A stretch of 49,488 nt of DNA. Origin: Bacillota bacterium (GTDB lineage Bacteria; Bacillota; Clostridia; Peptostreptococcales; Anaerovoracaceae). Shown here piece by piece: positions 48,776 to 49,488 of this stretch; position 1 is the stretch's first letter, and every line of letters starts with the position of its first letter. Where the stretch lies: contig JARBUO010000016.1 in assembly GCA_029239605.1 (NCBI GenBank), forward strand, positions 1 through 49,488. The letters are read 5' to 3'. Made by a program: the position numbers and the translations under genes. The notes under the pieces are model-generated. The model had not been told where the DNA came from and did not search any database. It worked only from the letters and a program-made list of their open reading frames with translations.

Positions 48776-49474
48776 CTACTTAATGCTGATTTTAACAGTG
48801 GCATTCATGCCGAGAATCAGTGGAAGCGCTTCATCGTTGATCAGGCTGATCCTGACCGGAATTAACTGAACCACTTTACTGTACGTTCCGCTGGTATTCA
48901 AAGATGCCGTCTGAGAAAATGCATTCTGGGTTGCTGCTCCGATGGATTCTACATAGCCGCTGAATTTTTTCCCTGGGTAGGCATCAATTTTAATGGTCAC
49001 CCGCTGGCCGGTTTTAATTTTAAAGATATCTGTTTCCTCAATATTTGCTTTGACAAACAGATTGGAAGTATCCGCCATTACTGCAACGGTCGATCCTGCT
49101 GAGGCGGCAGAACCCTTGATCACGTTGGACTGAACAATTCTTCCATCGATGGGGGCTTTCATCTCCGCTTTGGAAAGCAGAGAGTCTGCGGAATTTTCAA
49201 GAGCGGCCTGATCAACTTTACTGCTGCTGATCAAAGAAGATAAATCTTGTTTCCCAAGGACCTGCCCCTCTTTCACATCCTGCCCTTCCTCTACATTCCA
49301 GCTTGCAACGGTACCGGAAACCAGAGGCATGATATTTACGGTCCGGGCAGATACGGAGGCATTGTTCGTCTTAAAGTAATACGTTGCCTCGTAAATAAAA
49401 TATCCTCCTGCCGCTGCTCCGCACAGCAGGATTCCTGCGATCACGATGGCGGCGATTTTCTTTGCTTTCTGCAT
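48776..49474 (-). CDS. HlyD-family secretion adaptor (EmrA-like, short)
   Basis: A 232-residue protein with one N-terminal span (about 6-28) and an external part with a lipoyl-like domain (VSGTVASWNVEEGQDVKEGQ, then APIDGRIVQSNVIKGS) and a barrel domain (KTGQRVTIKIDAYPGKKFSG). The coiled coil between the lipoyl halves is very short, so it lacks the long hairpin of Gram-negative EmrA. It is the first gene of the efflux operon seen in the window; ATG at 49474 follows AAAGGAG (to 49487). The operon promoter and any upstream gene lie beyond the window. It may act with the second adaptor and the ABC pair. Confidence 0.86.
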   Translation of the reverse strand: MQKAKKIAAIVIAGILLCGAAAGGYFIYEATYYFKTNNASVSARTVNIMPLVSGTVASWNVEEGQDVKEGQVLGKQDLSSLISSSKVDQAALENSADSLLSKAEMKAPIDGRIVQSNVIKGSAASAGSTVAVMADTSNLFVKANIEETDIFKIKTGQRVTIKIDAYPGKKFSGYVESIGAATQNAFSQTASLNTSGTYSKVVQLIPVRISLINDEALPLILGMNATVKISIK

Positions 49475-49488
49475 TTGCGCTCTCCTTT

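Overview
The window reads as chromosome of an anaerobic, probably spore-forming member of the Firmicutes (Clostridia). The support is indirect: strong AGGAGG-type ribosome sites, occasional TTG/GTG starts, Firmicutes-type families (BceRSAB-like module, YaaH/SleL-like LysM-GH18 protein, CIRCE-controlled Hsp20, PadR, heterodimeric ABC exporter), a NrfD-anchored molybdoenzyme, and AT-rich intergenic DNA. I name no species. I found no rRNA, tRNA, CRISPR array, transposase, phage gene or replication origin.

Layout. (1) 1-2930: the end of an AI-2 type lsr operon: LsrR-like regulator (5' end outside the window), LsrK-like kinase and a small cupin, closed by a terminator. (2) 2931-9820: a minus-strand operon with four overlapping genes (tiny membrane protein, sodium:solute symporter, NtrB-like histidine kinase, NtrC-like sigma-54 activator). 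It diverges from an NCS2-like permease and a HesB-like small protein that are preceded by an excellent -24/-12 sigma-54 promoter. (3) 9830-12853: a PAS-PAS-GGDEF-HD-GYP signalling gene broken by an internal out-of-frame deletion, and a LysM-GH18 spore-type hydrolase. (4) 12954-24226: a LysR regulator diverging from a long cluster for a membrane-anchored molybdoenzyme. It holds a UbiA-type prenyltransferase, the Mo-bisPGD catalytic subunit, a four-cluster Fe-S subunit, a NrfD membrane subunit, a TorD-like chaperone, a polyprenyl diphosphate synthase, MoeA, MobB, a convergent P-loop protein, and MobA. One cluster thus holds the enzyme, its maturation and two steps of isoprenoid-quinone tail synthesis.

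(5) 24231-27527: single genes: a VOC protein, Hsp20 with a perfect CIRCE operator, a YqfW-like HAD phosphatase, a PAP2 phosphatase and a double-LysM protein. (6) 27690-34711: a Bce-type peptide-sensing and detoxification module (permease, ATPase, kinase, regulator) with a GNAT-NTF2-like fusion protein at the head of the operon, a TetR regulator with its own operator-bearing promoter, and a PadR regulator. (7) 34863-37972: a 7TM-GGDEF protein, a Crp/Fnr regulator and a YjjG-like nucleotidase. (8) 38128-42455: two tandem GH18 paralogues (one secreted, one without signal peptide), a MATE pump and a truncated TetR remnant. (9) 42648-49474: a Mn-type superoxide dismutase, then a minus-strand efflux operon with two HlyD-like adaptors, a heterodimeric ABC exporter and a MarR regulator as last gene.

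Common threads are envelope stress and efflux, membrane signal sensing, and one dedicated anaerobic redox enzyme. Starts were moved from the longest ORF to an internal codon wherever a Shine-Dalgarno sequence or overlap favoured it; these choices are stated per gene. All functions are read from sequence motifs and remembered family features, not from database searches.
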